Assembly: GCA_001825665.1 (NCBI GenBank)
Contig: MHXZ01000061.1
Coordinates: 21,547 to 54,623 of the forward strand
DNA from: Planctomycetes bacterium GWF2_41_51
GTDB lineage: Bacteria; Planctomycetota; Phycisphaerae; Sedimentisphaerales; UBA12454
Direction of reading: 5' to 3'
Length of the DNA: 33,077 nucleotides
Part shown: one piece after another, positions 32,864-33,077 of the stretch
How the letters are laid out: every line of letters begins with the position of its first letter
How positions within the stretch are numbered: position 1 is the stretch's first letter
Notes under the pieces: model-generated
What the model saw: only the letters and a program-made list of their open reading frames with translations
The model's database searches: none
What the model was told of the DNA's origin: nothing
Translations under genes and position numbers: made by a program

Positions 32864-32970
32864 TTTTGTTTTCGAGTTTCCGCTGCGCTCCAACCCCGCT
32901 TTGCTTATGGGTTTTCGCTGCGCTCCAACCCCGCTTTGCTTATGGGTTTTCGCTGCGCTCCAACAAAATC
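32862..32970. repeat. 35-bp tandem repeat flanked by 9-bp inverted repeats
   Basis: About 2.5 copies of a 35-base unit (CGCTGCGCTCCAACCCCGCT...) start at 32881, 32916 and 32951. The block is bracketed by GATTTTGTT (32862-32870) and its exact reverse complement AACAAAATC (32962-32970). Outside it are GAGATTGCTTCG and CTTCGTTCGCAATGA, which resemble halves of a common intergenic repeat. Confidence 0.75.
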
Positions 32971-33022
32971 CTGAGGAATCGGGGACTTCGTTCGCAATGA
33001 TTTTATGAAAGCGTGTGTCTCC

Positions 33023-33046
33023 TTTTGCGGGTATTATACCCCAAAA
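33023..33046. repeat. Inverted repeat near the right edge
   Basis: TTTTGCGGGTAT (33023-33034) and ATACCCCAAAA (33036-33046) pair with one bulged base. A moderate T-run follows on the plus strand (ACTTTTTTATT). It may be a terminator or part of the repeat-rich tail. Confidence 0.4.
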
Positions 33047-33077
33047 GAAAACTTTTTTATTCGCGGCAACAAGCCGT

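Noticed and set aside
32877-32964. A CRISPR array
   Set aside because: The 35-base units are directly adjacent with no unique spacers, and no cas genes are present.
33020-33050. A promoter with TATAAT on the minus strand
   Set aside because: The TATAAT is part of an inverted repeat, no -35 box lies at a usable distance, and no gene follows on that strand.

Overview
The window looks like a chromosomal segment of a Planctomycetota bacterium, most likely class Phycisphaerae (Sedimentisphaerales-like). That is inferred from the combination of secreted proteins carrying dockerin-like EF-hand repeats, a VPEP (PEP-CTERM) sorting tail, a pseudopilin with the FTLVELLVVISIIALL signature, an SSS-family sugar transporter beside GH130 phosphorylases, and an NQR cluster. 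No rRNA, tRNA or CRISPR array was seen, so the taxonomic call is inference.

Layout. (1) 1-2680, minus: nqrB-nqrC-nqrD-nqrE of a Na+-translocating NADH:quinone reductase; nqrE runs off the left edge and no nqrA precedes nqrB. (2) 2844-3880, minus: an AhpD-like protein, a CBS-pair protein and csrA, closed by a hairpin terminator. (3) 4088-7244, minus: a multi-PAS sensor, a HisKA_3 histidine kinase and a NarL-type response regulator. Sensor and kinase look like one protein split by a single-base frame change. (4) 7806-10346, plus: glycogen/alpha-glucan phosphorylase. (5) 10356-26083: a polysaccharide-utilisation region. Two esterases point left. A LacI-type regulator points right, followed by a secreted double-domain protein, a clan GH-A glycosidase with dockerin-like repeats, a PEP-CTERM protein, a pseudopilin, and then an operon of SSS transporter, GH5-like glycosidase and two GH130 enzymes. 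The contents fit breakdown of an acetylated beta-mannan-type glycan: esterases deacetylate, exported glycosidases cut, the symporter imports, GH130 enzymes phosphorolyse or hydrolyse the mannosides, and glycogen phosphorylase next door handles stored glucan. The substrate is inferred.

(6) 26148-30742: a chemotaxis block with a methyl-accepting protein carrying two CZB zinc-binding domains (minus), and divergently cheY, a cheX-like gene and a CheX/CheC-like protein fused to a CBS pair. Both directions carry promoters that closely match the flagellar sigma-28 consensus. (7) 30743-33077: a decayed, repeat-rich tail with a 121-bp cloverleaf-shaped inverted-repeat element, a strong sigma-70 promoter driving a frameshifted signal-peptide ORF plus TPR protein, a broken small ORF, and a 35-bp tandem repeat flanked by short inverted repeats.

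The strongest new signal is regulatory. A 20-bp near-palindrome occurs twice in the esterase/LacI intergenic region, with 19 of 20 bases identical. Each copy lies just downstream of the -10 box of one of two divergent promoters and in the same orientation relative to it. It is the natural candidate for the operator of the LacI-family protein encoded there.
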